From assembly GCA_041395745.1 (NCBI GenBank), contig JAWKZV010000004.1, positions 1-64,000 of the forward strand: a stretch of DNA of 64,000 nucleotides. The letters run 5' to 3'. Both the position numbers and the translations under genes were made by a program. Below the pieces are notes generated by a model, which was not told the origin of the DNA, did not search any database, and was given only the letters and a program-made list of their open reading frames with translations. Every line of letters begins with the position of its first letter. Position 1 is the stretch's first letter. Origin of the DNA: Porticoccus sp041395745 (lineage in GTDB: Bacteria; Pseudomonadota; Gammaproteobacteria; Pseudomonadales; Porticoccaceae). Positions 6,859 to 16,247 of the stretch are shown here, piece after piece.

Positions 6859-8125
6859 TGGCAATACCCTTGATGTTGTTCAGGCTCGGTGTGCCGCGGG
6901 TTTCCAGCCCCATGCCCAGACGGGCAAAACGGTGGCGCAGCAGCGGCACCGCATCCAGTGTCAGCAGGCCAATGTTGCGCGCCAGCGCCACCGGGGAGGA
7001 ATCCAGGCCGAATACCCGGGGCAGCAGGTCGCTGAGCAGAATGGTCTGCTGCTGGTCCGCCTGCTGCCGCTGCAGGTAGCGCTGCAGGACGGCCAGGTCG
7101 CCGATATCCTCACCGTTCTCTGCCGCCTCGCCCAGCACTTCCGCCAGCACCGCCAGATCGCGCAATGCCAGGTTGAAACCCTGGCCGGCCACGGGGTGCA
7201 GGGAATGAGCGGCGTTGCCGGTCACCACCACGTGGTGGCGCACCTGCTCGTCGCTGGTAATCAGGCGAATGGGGTAGCTGTGACGGCTGCCCACCCGCTG
7301 AAAATAGCCCAGTCGGTAGCCGAAACGCTGTTGCAGTTCGTTCAGGAAGGCGGCGCCATCCGCCGCCAGCATTTCTTCGGCGCGCTCCGGCGGCAGGGTC
7401 CAGATCAGCGCCGAGCGGTGCGCACCATCCAGCGGCTGCAATGGCAACAGCGCCATGGGGCCGAGATCGGTAAAGCGCTCGAAGGCGACGCCTTCGTGGT
7501 CCCGATCCAGGGAGATGTTGGCAATGATCGCCACCTGGCCGTAATCCTTGTTGCTGGCGCCGATGCCCAGCAGCTCGCGGGTGCGGGACTGGGCGCCGTC
7601 CGCCACTACCAGCAGGCCGCAGGTGAATTGCTGTTGCTCGCCGGCATCGACTGTCAGCGACACGCCATCCCGCAGCGGGCGCACCCCCGCCACCCTGGCG
7701 GGCGCAAGCCATTCGATGGCGTCATTGTTCTGCACCGCCGTCATCAGCACCTGGCCGAGCCAGCGGTTTTCCACGACATAACCCAATGCCGGCAGACGCT
7801 GCTCTTCGGCGCTCAGCCTTGTAGTACCCATATGGCCGCGATCGGAAACGTGCACATGGCGGATGGCCGCCAGCCCCGTTTGCAGCTTCGGCCACAGACC
7901 GAGCCATTCAAAAATTTCCCGGGTGCTGTGGGACAACGCGGTGGAGCGGGCATCAAAACTGGGCTGTGAAGGTTCGCCGGCAGTATCCAACGCCACCGCC
8001 TCGATCACCCGGATGCGCCAGTCGCGATTCAGGGACGATAGCAACAGCGCCAGACTGGCGCCGACCATGCCGCCGCCGACAATGACGATATCCGCACTGT
8101 GATTTCGAGCTGTTGTCACGGTCAT
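6851..8125 (-). CDS. ubiH: 2-octaprenyl-6-methoxyphenol hydroxylase
   Basis: FAD monooxygenase of ubiquinone synthesis, 424 aa. It has an N-terminal dinucleotide motif IVIVGGGMVGASLALLL, a middle ADGAQSRTRELLGI motif and a C-terminal GNAAHSLHPVAGQGFNLALRD. The order pepP-ubiH-ubiI matches other gammaproteobacteria and supports UbiH. The start is 14 bp after pepP, so it belongs to the same operon. Confidence 0.92.
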   Translation of the reverse strand: MTVTTARNHSADIVIVGGGMVGASLALLLSSLNRDWRIRVIEAVALDTAGEPSQPSFDARSTALSHSTREIFEWLGLWPKLQTGLAAIRHVHVSDRGHMGTTRLSAEEQRLPALGYVVENRWLGQVLMTAVQNNDAIEWLAPARVAGVRPLRDGVSLTVDAGEQQQFTCGLLVVADGAQSRTRELLGIGASNKDYGQVAIIANISLDRDHEGVAFERFTDLGPMALLPLQPLDGAHRSALIWTLPPERAEEMLAADGAAFLNELQQRFGYRLGYFQRVGSRHSYPIRLITSDEQVRHHVVVTGNAAHSLHPVAGQGFNLALRDLAVLAEVLGEAAENGEDIGDLAVLQRYLQRQQADQQQTILLSDLLPRVFGLDSSPVALARNIGLLTLDAVPLLRHRFARLGMGLETRGTPSLNNIKGIANG

Positions 8126-8139
8126 CGGTACGCCTGCTA

Positions 8140-9450
8140 TCAGCCTGCCATGAGTGCTTCGATATCGTCCGTGGTTTTCGGCACATCGGCACTCAACACC
8201 GTGTAGCCCTTGGATTTGATCAGCACGTCATCCTCGATGCGGATACCGATGCCGCGCCAGCGGGGGTCCACCTGGTGGCAGTCGCGGCCAATGTAGATAC
8301 CGGGCTCGACGGTCAGCACCATGCCCGGCTCCAGCACCCGCCACTCGTCGTGGACCTTGTAGTCGCCCACGTCGTGGACGTCCATGCCGAGCCAGTGACC
8401 GGCCCGGTGCATGTAGAAATCCCGATAGGCGCCGCTCTCGATCACTTCGTCGCGGCTGCCCTGCAAAATGCCCAGATCGATCAGACCCTGGGCGATCACC
8501 TTCACCGTGACCTGGTGGGGTTCGTTCCAGTGATTGCCGGGCATGCACACTTCGATGGCTTTCATCTGTGCTTCCAGCACCACGTCGTAAAGCGCCTTCT
8601 GCTCCGCGGTGAATTTGCCGTTCACCGGGAAGGTGCGGGTAATGTCCGAGGCGTAGTGGTAAAGCTCGCAGCCGGCATCGATCAGCACCAGGTCACCATC
8701 CTGAAGCCTGGCGCTGTTTTCCACGTAGTGGAGGATGCAACCGTTAGCGCCACCGCCAACGATGGAGCCGTAGGCCGGGAAACGGGAGCCGGCCATGGCG
8801 AATTCGTGTTCGATCTCCGCCTGCAACTGGTACTCGTACATACCCGGTCTGCAAACCTGCATGGCACGGCAGTGGGCGCGGGCAGAAATTTCTCCGGCGG
8901 TGCGCATGATCTTCTGCTCGGCAGCGCTCTTGAACAGGCGCAGCTCGTGCAGCAGGTGGTCGAGGTCGACGAACTCTCCGGGAGGAGTAGCTCCGGCGCG
9001 GGAGCGGGAGCGGATGTTGTTGACCCACTCCATCAGGTGGCGGTCGAAGGCCGGGTCCTTGCCCATGGCGTAGTAGACCCGGTCGCGGCCCTCCAGCAGA
9101 CCCGGCAGGATCTCGTCGATATCGTCGATGGGGAAAGCGTCGTCGGCGCCGTATTCTTCACAGGCGCCCTCCGGGCCGGCGCGGTAGCCGTCCCAGATTT
9201 CCCGCTCCAGGTTGCGGTCGCGGCAGAACATCAGGAACTGGCCCTGCTCCCGACCGGGCACCAGCACCAGCACTGCTTCCGGCTCCGGAAAGCCGGTGAG
9301 GTAATAAAAATCGCTATCCTGGCGGTAGGGGTAGTGAACATCGCGGTTGCGCACCCGCTCCGGCGCCGCGGCAACGATGGCGATGCTGTTTTCCGCCATC
9401 AGCTCGATCAGGGTTTCCCTGCGCTTGGCGAATTCCTGTCTGGTAATCAT
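8140..9450 (-). CDS. pepP: Xaa-Pro aminopeptidase (aminopeptidase P)
   Basis: Removes N-terminal residues that precede proline. At 436 aa it has an N-terminal AMP_N domain and a C-terminal M24 pita-bread domain. Dinuclear metal ligands are visible: D in LIDAGCE, D in ASDITRTF, H in AGHWLGMDVHD, E in LTVEPGIYI and E in IRIEDD. Start MITRQEFAKRRE at ATG 9450 gives the family's usual N-terminus; an upstream frame to 9486 would add an atypical basic leader. It lies between ygfB and ubiH. Confidence 0.95.
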   Translation of the reverse strand: MITRQEFAKRRETLIELMAENSIAIVAAAPERVRNRDVHYPYRQDSDFYYLTGFPEPEAVLVLVPGREQGQFLMFCRDRNLEREIWDGYRAGPEGACEEYGADDAFPIDDIDEILPGLLEGRDRVYYAMGKDPAFDRHLMEWVNNIRSRSRAGATPPGEFVDLDHLLHELRLFKSAAEQKIMRTAGEISARAHCRAMQVCRPGMYEYQLQAEIEHEFAMAGSRFPAYGSIVGGGANGCILHYVENSARLQDGDLVLIDAGCELYHYASDITRTFPVNGKFTAEQKALYDVVLEAQMKAIEVCMPGNHWNEPHQVTVKVIAQGLIDLGILQGSRDEVIESGAYRDFYMHRAGHWLGMDVHDVGDYKVHDEWRVLEPGMVLTVEPGIYIGRDCHQVDPRWRGIGIRIEDDVLIKSKGYTVLSADVPKTTDDIEALMAG

Positions 9451-9498
9451 CTGGTTAGGGTATCTCCGCGGGCACCTGGGCACCACCAGGCATGGTCA

Positions 9499-10047
9499 TC
9501 AATGGAGTGTGCGCGGCGGCTTGCCAGCGTGAACCCCGAGTTCGGCGTGCACCAGCAATACGGCAACCCGTACGTACTCCACCAGTTCAGCGTAGCTGAC
9601 CTCGTCGTCTTCGTCCTCTTCATCGAGCATGCCGATCTGGGAAATGGCCGCCAGATCGCGCAGGGCGTCGGCAATATCGCCAGCCAGTTCGGTCTCACCG
9701 GACAGGCCGGAATTGCCGAGGCCGTAGAGGTATCCCTGACACCACTCGCCGAGGGATTCAAGGCGCTCGTTCAGCTCGATGTCGTCCTCGGGCAGGATGG
9801 GCTGGAACTCGAAGCCGTCACTGCAGATCTGCTTGCGGGTGAAGGCGTATAGATCCGGCAGCATGTCGCCGAGGTCTTCAATGCGTTCCGGCTCTTCCTC
9901 CAGCCATTCCGCCACCAGCTCGGTGAGCTGGCTCTCATCGAATTGCTGCCCGCCACTGATGCGGCCGGACAACATACCGTGCAGCTCGGAGGGGCTACCC
10001 GGCATATTGGCGCGTATAAAGGCGTCGGCAATGTCGTCAAAATTCAT
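9499..10047 (-). CDS. ygfB: UPF0149 (YgfB/YecA) family protein
   Basis: An acidic all-helical protein of 182 aa, the usual first gene of the pepP-ubiH cluster. Conserved features are the SPSELHGMLSG start region, EWCQGYLYGLG in the middle, and an acidic stretch LDEEDEDDE near residue 148. The start MNFDDIADAF at 10047 is well defined, because the upstream open frame lies in the divergent promoter region. Its biochemical role is not established from sequence. It diverges from the zapA operon. Confidence 0.88.
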   Translation of the reverse strand: MNFDDIADAFIRANMPGSPSELHGMLSGRISGGQQFDESQLTELVAEWLEEEPERIEDLGDMLPDLYAFTRKQICSDGFEFQPILPEDDIELNERLESLGEWCQGYLYGLGNSGLSGETELAGDIADALRDLAAISQIGMLDEEDEDDEVSYAELVEYVRVAVLLVHAELGVHAGKPPRTLH

Positions 10048-10190
10048 GCTAAACCCTGTGTTCCGGGGGCGAAAGAACGGGAATCCTAACACCCTTCCTC
10101 CCGGCAAGCATCCCACTCGACAGGCGGCGCAAAAAAATCCACTTGGAGCAATAAAATAGACCGCACATCTCGAAACACTTTTAAGGGCGA

Positions 10191-10219
10191 TTGACCGCTT
10201 CGTGGCAGCACAATATAGT
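10191..10219 (+). promoter_or_regulatory. Sigma-70 type promoter of the zapA operon
   Basis: TTGACC (10191–10196) and TATAGT (10214–10219) are separated by 17 bp, close to consensus. The predicted start near 10226 gives a leader of about 24 nt before the first gene. Confidence 0.6.
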
Positions 10220-10249
10220 TGCCGGGAAGGATCACCCACGGCCACGGCG

Positions 10250-10456
10250 ATGTCAGACGATCTCCACACCCTCGAACAGAAGATTGATCGCTTGATCAAT
10301 ATTTGCGCACGCCTCCAGAAAGAGAACCTGTCCCTGCGGGAACGGGAGTCGAGCCTGTTGCGGGAACGCAGCCGACTGCTGGAAAAAAATGAACTGGCCA
10401 GGAGCCGTGTCGAGCACATGATCGTGCGCCTCAAGAACCTCAACAATGAAAGCTGA
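10250..10456 (+). CDS. TIGR02449-type small coiled-coil protein
   Basis: A 68-aa, highly charged, almost entirely helical protein (LEQKIDRLINICARLQKENLSLRE…) with heptad leucines over most of its length, resembling ZapB-like division accessory proteins. ATG 10250 is chosen because it follows the promoter-proximal leader; frames further upstream would start inside the promoter. It lies 5 bp before zapA, so the two are co-transcribed and probably function together at the division ring. That functional link is inference. Confidence 0.75.
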   Translation: MSDDLHTLEQKIDRLINICARLQKENLSLRERESSLLRERSRLLEKNELARSRVEHMIVRLKNLNNES

Positions 10457-10461
10457 CTGAG

Positions 10462-10770
10462 ATGAGCCAGCAAACCGTCAACATCCGCATTCTCGACAAG
10501 GAATACCAGGTCAGCTGCCCCGCCGAGGAGCGCGACGCCCTGTTGCAGTCCGCCCGCGCTTTGGATGAGCGCATGCGCTCTATCCGCAATTCCGGCAGCG
10601 TCATCGGTCTGGAGCGCATTGCCGTAATGGCCGCCCTGAACCTGACCTACGATCTCTCCAAACTGGAAGCGCAAAGTGCCGGCCAGAGTTTGTCCGACGA
10701 GGCGTTCCAGCGCCTGGACCGCAAACTGTCCGCAGCGCTGGAGAGTTTTGAAGAGACCTCCACCTTTTAA
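10462..10770 (+). CDS. zapA: Cell division protein ZapA
   Basis: A 102-aa protein that binds FtsZ and bundles protofilaments at the septum. The N-terminal globular part (VNIRILDKEYQVSCPAEER) is followed by a long helix (GLERIAVMAALNLTYDL) used for tetramerisation. The neighbours 6S RNA and fau downstream are the classic gammaproteobacterial arrangement. Confidence 0.95.
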   Translation: MSQQTVNIRILDKEYQVSCPAEERDALLQSARALDERMRSIRNSGSVIGLERIAVMAALNLTYDLSKLEAQSAGQSLSDEAFQRLDRKLSAALESFEETSTF

Positions 10771-10795
10771 TCACGCCCTGAGTTATAATCCCCCA

Positions 10796-10972
10796 ACGCC
10801 CTGGGGTGCTTGCCAGTCGACAAGTCCTTGAGCCGATAATCTGTAACCCGGGGGTTACAAGCCGGTACGGTGTGCATGTCCGCGTGACGGAAAGCCTAAA
10901 GTACCGCTGTAGTCTCCACCTTGAACTGTACGGTTCAAGGCCACGTTGACAGCGGCACCACCGGGGACATTC
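10796..10972 (+). ncRNA. ssrS: 6S RNA
   Basis: 6S RNA binds sigma-70 RNA polymerase and represses many promoters in stationary phase. Position (between zapA and fau) and sequence agree: CCTTGAGCCGATA near the 5' side, GACGGAAAGCCTAAA in the middle, CACCTTGAAC and GGTTCAAGG near the 3' side, and complementary ends around GGGGTGC (10803–10809) and GCACC (10954–10958). A TATAAT box at 10784–10789 fixes the 5' end to within a few bases; no good −35 is seen. The 3' end is approximate. Confidence 0.93.
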
Positions 10973-11008
10973 TGATTTCCTATTCCGCTACCAGGTAACA
11001 CCGCGCCC

Positions 11009-11590
11009 ATGGACAACAAGGCCATTCGCCGCCTGATGCGCCAACGCCGCCGGTCGCTGACCCCGCAGCAACAGCAACGGGCCAGCGAAGCCCTCGCCGC
11101 CCAGCTGACCCGCCTGACGACCTTTCGCTATCGCCAGCGCATCGCCTTTTACCTGGCTAATGACGGGGAAATCGATCCCGGCTTTGCCCTGGGCATCGCC
11201 CAGCGGGCGGGCAAGACCTGTTTCCTGCCGGTGTTGCACCCGCTGAAGATGAATCGCCTCTATTTCGTTCGCCAGCGCGCGGGCGACCCGCTGACCAGCA
11301 ACCGTTTCGGCATTGCGGAACCCTCCCTGCGCCACCGGGCCATCGCCTCCATGCACGCCATCGACCTGATTTTGCTGCCGCTGGTGGCCTTCGACCGCCA
11401 GGGCAACCGGCTCGGCATGGGCGGTGGTTTTTACGACCGCACCCTGAGCCGCCGAGCCCCTCACACACTGCTGATCGGATTGGCCCACAGCTGCCAGGAA
11501 ACTGATAGTATTGCCCGGCAACCCTGGGACATTCCGCTGCACGCGATTGTGACGGACCGGGAGATTATCCAGATTAGAGCCACTGAATAA
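11009..11590 (+). CDS. fau: 5-formyltetrahydrofolate cyclo-ligase
   Basis: Converts 5-formyl-THF to 5,10-methenyl-THF with ATP, a folate salvage step. The 193-aa protein has the N-terminal RRLMRQRRRSLTPQQ helix and the ATP-binding LGMGGGFYDRTL motif near residue 138. In E. coli it is cotranscribed with 6S RNA, and here it starts 36 bp after the RNA. The ribosome-binding site is weak, which may reflect processing from the 6S transcript. Confidence 0.94.
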   Translation: MDNKAIRRLMRQRRRSLTPQQQQRASEALAAQLTRLTTFRYRQRIAFYLANDGEIDPGFALGIAQRAGKTCFLPVLHPLKMNRLYFVRQRAGDPLTSNRFGIAEPSLRHRAIASMHAIDLILLPLVAFDRQGNRLGMGGGFYDRTLSRRAPHTLLIGLAHSCQETDSIARQPWDIPLHAIVTDREIIQIRATE

Positions 11591-11601
11591 GGCACTCCGC
11601 T

Positions 11602-13026
11602 ATGCGCAAGACCAAGATCATCTGCACCATCGGCCCCGTCACCGAGTCCTACGAAATGCTGGAACAACTGGCGAACGCCGGCATGAATGTGGTGCGCCTG
11701 AACATGTCCCACGGCGACCACGAGTCCCACGCCCGGGTGATCAAGGCAGTGCGCTCCCTGAACAAGAAACTCAACCATCCGATTGCGGTGCTGATGGATA
11801 CCCAGGGACCGGAAATCCGCACCGGCGACATCAACAATGAGCTGGACCTGAAACAGGGCGACGAGATTTCCGTGGTGGCCCGCGGCGAGGATGATGTGGA
11901 GGCCAGCTCCATCCGCATCAACTACGAAGATCTGATCCACGACGTGCAAATCGGCGACAAGATCACCGTGGACAACGGCCTGATCAACCTGGAAGTACTA
12001 AGCAAGGAAGACCGGGTGATGCGCTGCCGCGTAGTCGACGGCGGCGTGCTGAAGAGCAAGCGTCACGTGAATCTGCCGGGTATCCGCGTCAACCTGCCGG
12101 CGATCACCGAAAAGGACAAGCGCGACATCGAATTCGCCATCGAGCAGGAAGTGGATTTTATCGCCCTGTCCTTCGTGCGCGACGCCGCCGACGTTCATCA
12201 ACTGCGCGAACTGCTCGGCGACAAGGCGGACAAGATCAAGGTCATTTCCAAGATCGAGGACCAGGAAGGGGTCAAGAATCTTGAGGAGATCGTCGCGATC
12301 TCCGACGGCGTCATGGTGGCCCGCGGCGACCTTGGCGTGGAAATCGCCATCGAGAAACTGCCCCGTGTGCAACGCCGCATCATCCGGCTCTGCGCCCAGC
12401 AGGGCAAACGGGTAATCGTCGCCACCCACATGCTGGAATCGATGATCGAAAACCCCATCCCGACCCGCGCCGAAGTCACCGACGTGGCCAACGCGGTATA
12501 CGAGGAAGCGGATGCGATTATGCTGTCCGGGGAAACCACCGTTGGCAAATACCCGATCAAGTGCGTGGAAATCCTCGACCGCATTGCCCGCTCCATCGAG
12601 CAGAGTCCCGGCCTCCAGTTTGCCAAGGGCCTGATCCTCAAGAACGACAAGGAAGAAATTGCAGCGGCGGCTGTGAAACTGGCGGAGTCCATCCAGGCCA
12701 AGGGCATTATCGTACCGACCCGTCGCGGGCGCATGGCCAACTACGTCACCAACTGTCACCCTCAGGCACCGATCATCTGCGCCTTCACCAATGACAGCCG
12801 CACCCGCCGCCAGTTGGTACTTAACCGCAACGTGCTGAGCTTCCGCATCAACTTCAGCGAAGACCCGGAAAAAACCCTGGCCACCGCCGCCAACATTCTC
12901 ATTGCGCGCGCCGAGTTTTCCCCGGAAGACCGCCTGGTGGTCATTTCCGACGCCTTGGCCGGCTCTGGCATCGATGCCATCCAGATCCGCCAGCTCGGCG
13001 ACCTGCTGAAGTTGCCCACCGAGTAA
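11602..13026 (+). CDS. pyk: Pyruvate kinase
   Basis: Last step of glycolysis, PEP + ADP to pyruvate + ATP. The 474-aa protein starts RKTKIICTIGPVTESYEMLE. The catalytic motif ISKIEDQEGVKNLEEI and the nucleotide/metal motif MVARGDLGVEI are intact. The Glu in MDTQGPEIRTG occupies the position associated with K+ dependence. It lies 11 bp after fau. Confidence 0.96.
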   Translation: MRKTKIICTIGPVTESYEMLEQLANAGMNVVRLNMSHGDHESHARVIKAVRSLNKKLNHPIAVLMDTQGPEIRTGDINNELDLKQGDEISVVARGEDDVEASSIRINYEDLIHDVQIGDKITVDNGLINLEVLSKEDRVMRCRVVDGGVLKSKRHVNLPGIRVNLPAITEKDKRDIEFAIEQEVDFIALSFVRDAADVHQLRELLGDKADKIKVISKIEDQEGVKNLEEIVAISDGVMVARGDLGVEIAIEKLPRVQRRIIRLCAQQGKRVIVATHMLESMIENPIPTRAEVTDVANAVYEEADAIMLSGETTVGKYPIKCVEILDRIARSIEQSPGLQFAKGLILKNDKEEIAAAAVKLAESIQAKGIIVPTRRGRMANYVTNCHPQAPIICAFTNDSRTRRQLVLNRNVLSFRINFSEDPEKTLATAANILIARAEFSPEDRLVVISDALAGSGIDAIQIRQLGDLLKLPTE

Positions 13027-13039
13027 TGTCGAGCAGCCA

Positions 13040-14416
13040 ATGACAGCCCTCACCCGTGCCGCCCTGCTGCTGATAGCCCTGGCGGCTGCGGGCTCTCAAG
13101 CCGGTGAAGCACCTCCCGCCAATGTCATCCTGTTTATCGGCGATGGCATGGATGAGCACCAGGTCACCCTGGCCCGCAACTACCTGCACGGCGCCGAAGG
13201 CAGTCTGACCATGGAGCAGCTGCCGCTGCGCAGTTCGGCGCGCGTCCAGACCCTGCGGGAGGAAGACCCGGGCCGCTTTCGCTATGTGGCAGACAGTGCC
13301 AACACCGCCAGCACCTTGGCCACCGGCCAGCTCACCAGCCTCGGACGCATTTCCACCAGTCCGGCCAGTGACAAAGATATGGCCACCATCCTCGAACGTT
13401 CCCGGCAGGCCGGACTGCGCACCGGATTGGTGACTACCTCCAGCCTCACCGACGCCACCCCCGCCGCCTTCGCAAGCCACACGGCCCATCGCCACTGCCA
13501 GAGTCCCGCAGACATGGGGCAACCCATCGGCTACGCGCCCGCCACCCAGCAGTGTCAGCGGGATCTGCCGAGCAACGGCGGTCCCGGCTCCATTGCCGAG
13601 CAATTGCTCAACTCCGGTGTTGTGGTGCTGCTGGGTGGGGGCAGAAAACATTTTTCCCGCGCCAGCGGCCACCAGTCGCTGGCAGCCAATGCCGGCGATC
13701 ACGGCTATCGCCTGCTGACCGGACGCGCAGAGTTACTGGCCAAGGGACAGGATACAACCGGACCACTGCTCGGTCTGTTCGCCGAAAGCCACCTGCCCGT
13801 TGAATGGCGCGGTGAGCAGAATCGCAGAGCCGAACCGGTGGCACGGGACAAACAGGGCAACCCCCGTTTCCCGGCCGCTTTCTCCTGCGAGAAAAACCCG
13901 GGCCACAGTGACACCCCGACGCTGACTGAAATGACCGAGGCGGCCCTGGAGCGGCTGACGGCAGACCCGAACAGGGGGTTCTTCCTGATGGTGGAGGGAG
14001 CCTCCATCGACAAACAGGCTCACCGGCGCAATCCCTGCGGTGAAATCGGCGAGCTGCGGGCCTTTGACCTGGCAGTACAGGCAGGGCGGCAATTCGCCAA
14101 CAGTCACCCCAACACGCTGGTTATCGTCACCGCCGATCACGGCCAGGCGGGACAAATCGTACCGCTACCGGAATATTTTCTTGGCTGGGGCAACAAGCAG
14201 TATCCGCCGGGTTACTACGCGGTTCTGAAAACCCGCTCCGGGGAATTGATGGCCGTCAGTTACGCCACCAACGCACCACCCCAGGGGGAAAGCGAAGTGC
14301 ACACGGGCATCAACGTGCCGGTCTATCTATACGGCATCGAGGCGGCGAAAGTGCCGTCCCTGATGGACCAGCGCCAGATCAACCGCCTTATGGCAGATCA
14401 TCTTGGACTGAAGTGA
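13040..14416 (+). CDS. Alkaline phosphatase, secreted (PhoA superfamily)
   Basis: A 458-aa periplasmic phosphomonoesterase. A signal peptide is clear: TRAALLLIALAAAGSQA then GEAPP, with likely cleavage after residue 21. Metal and nucleophile motifs are ILFIGDGMDEHQ, DSANTASTLATG (nucleophile Ser after Asp), MVEGASIDKQAHR and VTADHGQAG. The third motif reads TADHGQ rather than the TADHAH usual in PhoA, so it belongs to a divergent subgroup. It lies 13 bp after pyk, but no PHO box was found. Confidence 0.87.
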   Translation: MTALTRAALLLIALAAAGSQAGEAPPANVILFIGDGMDEHQVTLARNYLHGAEGSLTMEQLPLRSSARVQTLREEDPGRFRYVADSANTASTLATGQLTSLGRISTSPASDKDMATILERSRQAGLRTGLVTTSSLTDATPAAFASHTAHRHCQSPADMGQPIGYAPATQQCQRDLPSNGGPGSIAEQLLNSGVVVLLGGGRKHFSRASGHQSLAANAGDHGYRLLTGRAELLAKGQDTTGPLLGLFAESHLPVEWRGEQNRRAEPVARDKQGNPRFPAAFSCEKNPGHSDTPTLTEMTEAALERLTADPNRGFFLMVEGASIDKQAHRRNPCGEIGELRAFDLAVQAGRQFANSHPNTLVIVTADHGQAGQIVPLPEYFLGWGNKQYPPGYYAVLKTRSGELMAVSYATNAPPQGESEVHTGINVPVYLYGIEAAKVPSLMDQRQINRLMADHLGLK

Positions 14417-14450
14417 GCGACCACTAGCAGCAGTCGCTTCCCACAAATAC

Positions 14451-14597
14451 TGGCAGCCCGTTGAAAAACGTTTTCGAGGCCGGTTATGCAAGGCAACATT
14501 GGACGAAAAAGCGGAGTTTATAACTCATAAATGAGCAATTTTGAGTCCAATGTTAACGACGCAGAAGCCACGCAGATAGTTTTTCAACCGACTGCTA
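14451..14597. repeat. MITE-like palindromic repeat, about 147 bp
   Basis: Terminal inverted repeats TGGCAGCCCGTTGAAAAAC (14451–14469) and GTTTTTCAACCGACTGCTA (14579–14597) differ at a few positions. Internal inverted pairs CAACATTGGAC/GTCCAATGTT and ACTCAT-AA-ATGAG make the whole element foldable. It encodes nothing. Its right end contains the TAG stop codon of ilvA. It fits a miniature transposable or REP-like element, but other copies lie outside the window, so the class is unconfirmed. Confidence 0.7.
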
Positions 14598-16106
14598 GCT
14601 GAGGAAGAATTTGTAGGCCGGGTTATTGGTCTCCTCCACCCACTCGTAGGCGAGCTCGTCGAGGAACTGTTTGACCAGTCGCTCCTCTCCGGAAGGCACC
14701 TGCATACCCGCCAGCACCCGCCCGTAGGCAGAACCGTGGTTGCGGTAGTGGAACATGGAGATATTCCAGCGACCGCCCAGCTGGTTGAGGAAATTCATCA
14801 GCGCACCGGGACGCTCCGGAAACTCGAAGCGGTACACCACCTCGTCGACGGCTTCCGGGGCACGCCCTCCCACCATATGGCGGATGTGCAGTTTGGCCAT
14901 CTCGTTGTCGGTCATATCTGACAGCGGGTAGCCCTTGGCAACCAGGTCGGCCACCAGATTCTCACGGTCCTCATCGCCGGCGACCTGCACACCAACAAAG
15001 ATATGGGCCTTGTCCGGATCGCCCATGCGGTAGTTGAACTCGGTGATGTTGCGCTTGCTCAACGCCGTGCAGAAGGTCTTGAAACTGCCGGGCTGCTCGG
15101 GAATGGTCACCGCCAGAATGGCCTCCCGGCGCTCGCCGATTTCAGTGCGCTCGGAGATGTAGCGCAGCCGGTCGAAGTTGATGTTAGCGCCGCTGTCCAC
15201 AGCCAGCAGGCTCTGGCCTTCGATGCCGTGCTGCTCCACGTATTTTTTCATGCCCGCCACCCCGAGCGCACCCGAGGGTTCGCAGATGGAGCGGGTGTCG
15301 TCGAAGATGTCCTTGATGGCAGCACTGATCTCGTCGGCATTGACCGTCACCACCCCGTCGATGGTGTCTTTCAGTACCCGGAAGGTTTCCTTGCCGATCT
15401 GTGCCACGGCGGTGCCATCGGCAAAGATACCCACGTGCTTCAGACGCACTCGTTTGCCTTTTTCCATGGCCGCGGCGAGACAGGCGGCATCATCCGGTTC
15501 CACGGCGATGACCTTGATCTCCGGGCGCACGTATTTGATGTAGGCCGCCATACCGGCGCAGAGACCGCCGCCACCCACCGGGATAAACACCGCGTCCAGC
15601 GGACCGGACACCTGGCGCAGGATCTCCATGGCAATGGTGCCCTGCCCGGCGATCACTTCCGGGTCGTCAAAGGGATGCACATAGGTCATGCCCTTTTCTT
15701 TCACCAGTTTCTGGGCGTAATCCGAGGCCTCGTCGTAGGTATCCCCGTGCAACACCACCTTGGCACCGCGCGCCTTCACGGCGTTAACCTTGATCTGCGG
15801 CGTGGTGCTCGGCATGACGATGGTGGCCTTCACGCCCATTTTTTTGGCGGCCATGGCCAGCCCCTGGGCGTGGTTGCCCGCGGAAGCGGCAACGACACCT
15901 TTCTCCAGCTGTTCGGGGCTGAGGCAGAGCATCTTGTTGTAGGCGCCGCGTAGCTTGAAGGAGAACACCGGTTGCAGGTCTTCGCGCTTCAGCAACACCC
16001 GGTTGCCGAGGCGCTGGGAGAGCTGGGCTGCCTCATCCACCGGGGTTTCCACCACCAGGTCGTAGATGCGGGCGTTGAGAATACGTTTGACGTAACTTTG
16101 TGGCAT
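14595..16106 (-). CDS. ilvA: Threonine dehydratase (biosynthetic)
   Basis: PLP enzyme converting threonine to 2-oxobutanoate, the entry to isoleucine synthesis. The 503-aa protein has a catalytic domain with PLP lysine K51 in FSFKLRGAYNK and the phosphate loop PVGGGGLCAG. Two C-terminal ACT-like regulatory domains (from about residue 335, ending YKFFLS) would give isoleucine feedback control. The stop codon is contributed by the adjacent MITE-like repeat. It is divergent from rpiA, an arrangement common in pseudomonads and relatives. Confidence 0.96.
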   Translation of the reverse strand: MPQSYVKRILNARIYDLVVETPVDEAAQLSQRLGNRVLLKREDLQPVFSFKLRGAYNKMLCLSPEQLEKGVVAASAGNHAQGLAMAAKKMGVKATIVMPSTTPQIKVNAVKARGAKVVLHGDTYDEASDYAQKLVKEKGMTYVHPFDDPEVIAGQGTIAMEILRQVSGPLDAVFIPVGGGGLCAGMAAYIKYVRPEIKVIAVEPDDAACLAAAMEKGKRVRLKHVGIFADGTAVAQIGKETFRVLKDTIDGVVTVNADEISAAIKDIFDDTRSICEPSGALGVAGMKKYVEQHGIEGQSLLAVDSGANINFDRLRYISERTEIGERREAILAVTIPEQPGSFKTFCTALSKRNITEFNYRMGDPDKAHIFVGVQVAGDEDRENLVADLVAKGYPLSDMTDNEMAKLHIRHMVGGRAPEAVDEVVYRFEFPERPGALMNFLNQLGGRWNISMFHYRNHGSAYGRVLAGMQVPSGEERLVKQFLDELAYEWVEETNNPAYKFFLS

Positions 16107-16210
16107 TGTCTGGCCAGTTTTCTATCAGGAATCAGCGGGCAATAGTAAATTTTCGCCCCGCTCAAAGCCAGCACTGTCACGGGTTATCTGTCCTTTCGGC
16201 ATGCGATCCG

Positions 16211-16216
16211 TATAAT
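16211..16216 (+). promoter_or_regulatory. −10 box (TATAAT) upstream of rpiA
   Basis: A perfect TATAAT lies 32 bp before the rpiA start in the ilvA–rpiA divergent region. The −35 is poor (CTGTCC at 17 bp spacing), so this call rests on the −10 alone. Confidence 0.4.
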
Positions 16217-16247
16217 TAGCCGCTTCTGATTCCCGATGGCCCCACCC

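Noticed and set aside
10048..10674. N-terminal extension of ygfB
   Set aside because: It would read through the zapA promoter and zapA itself. The conserved start is MNFDDIADAF at 10047.
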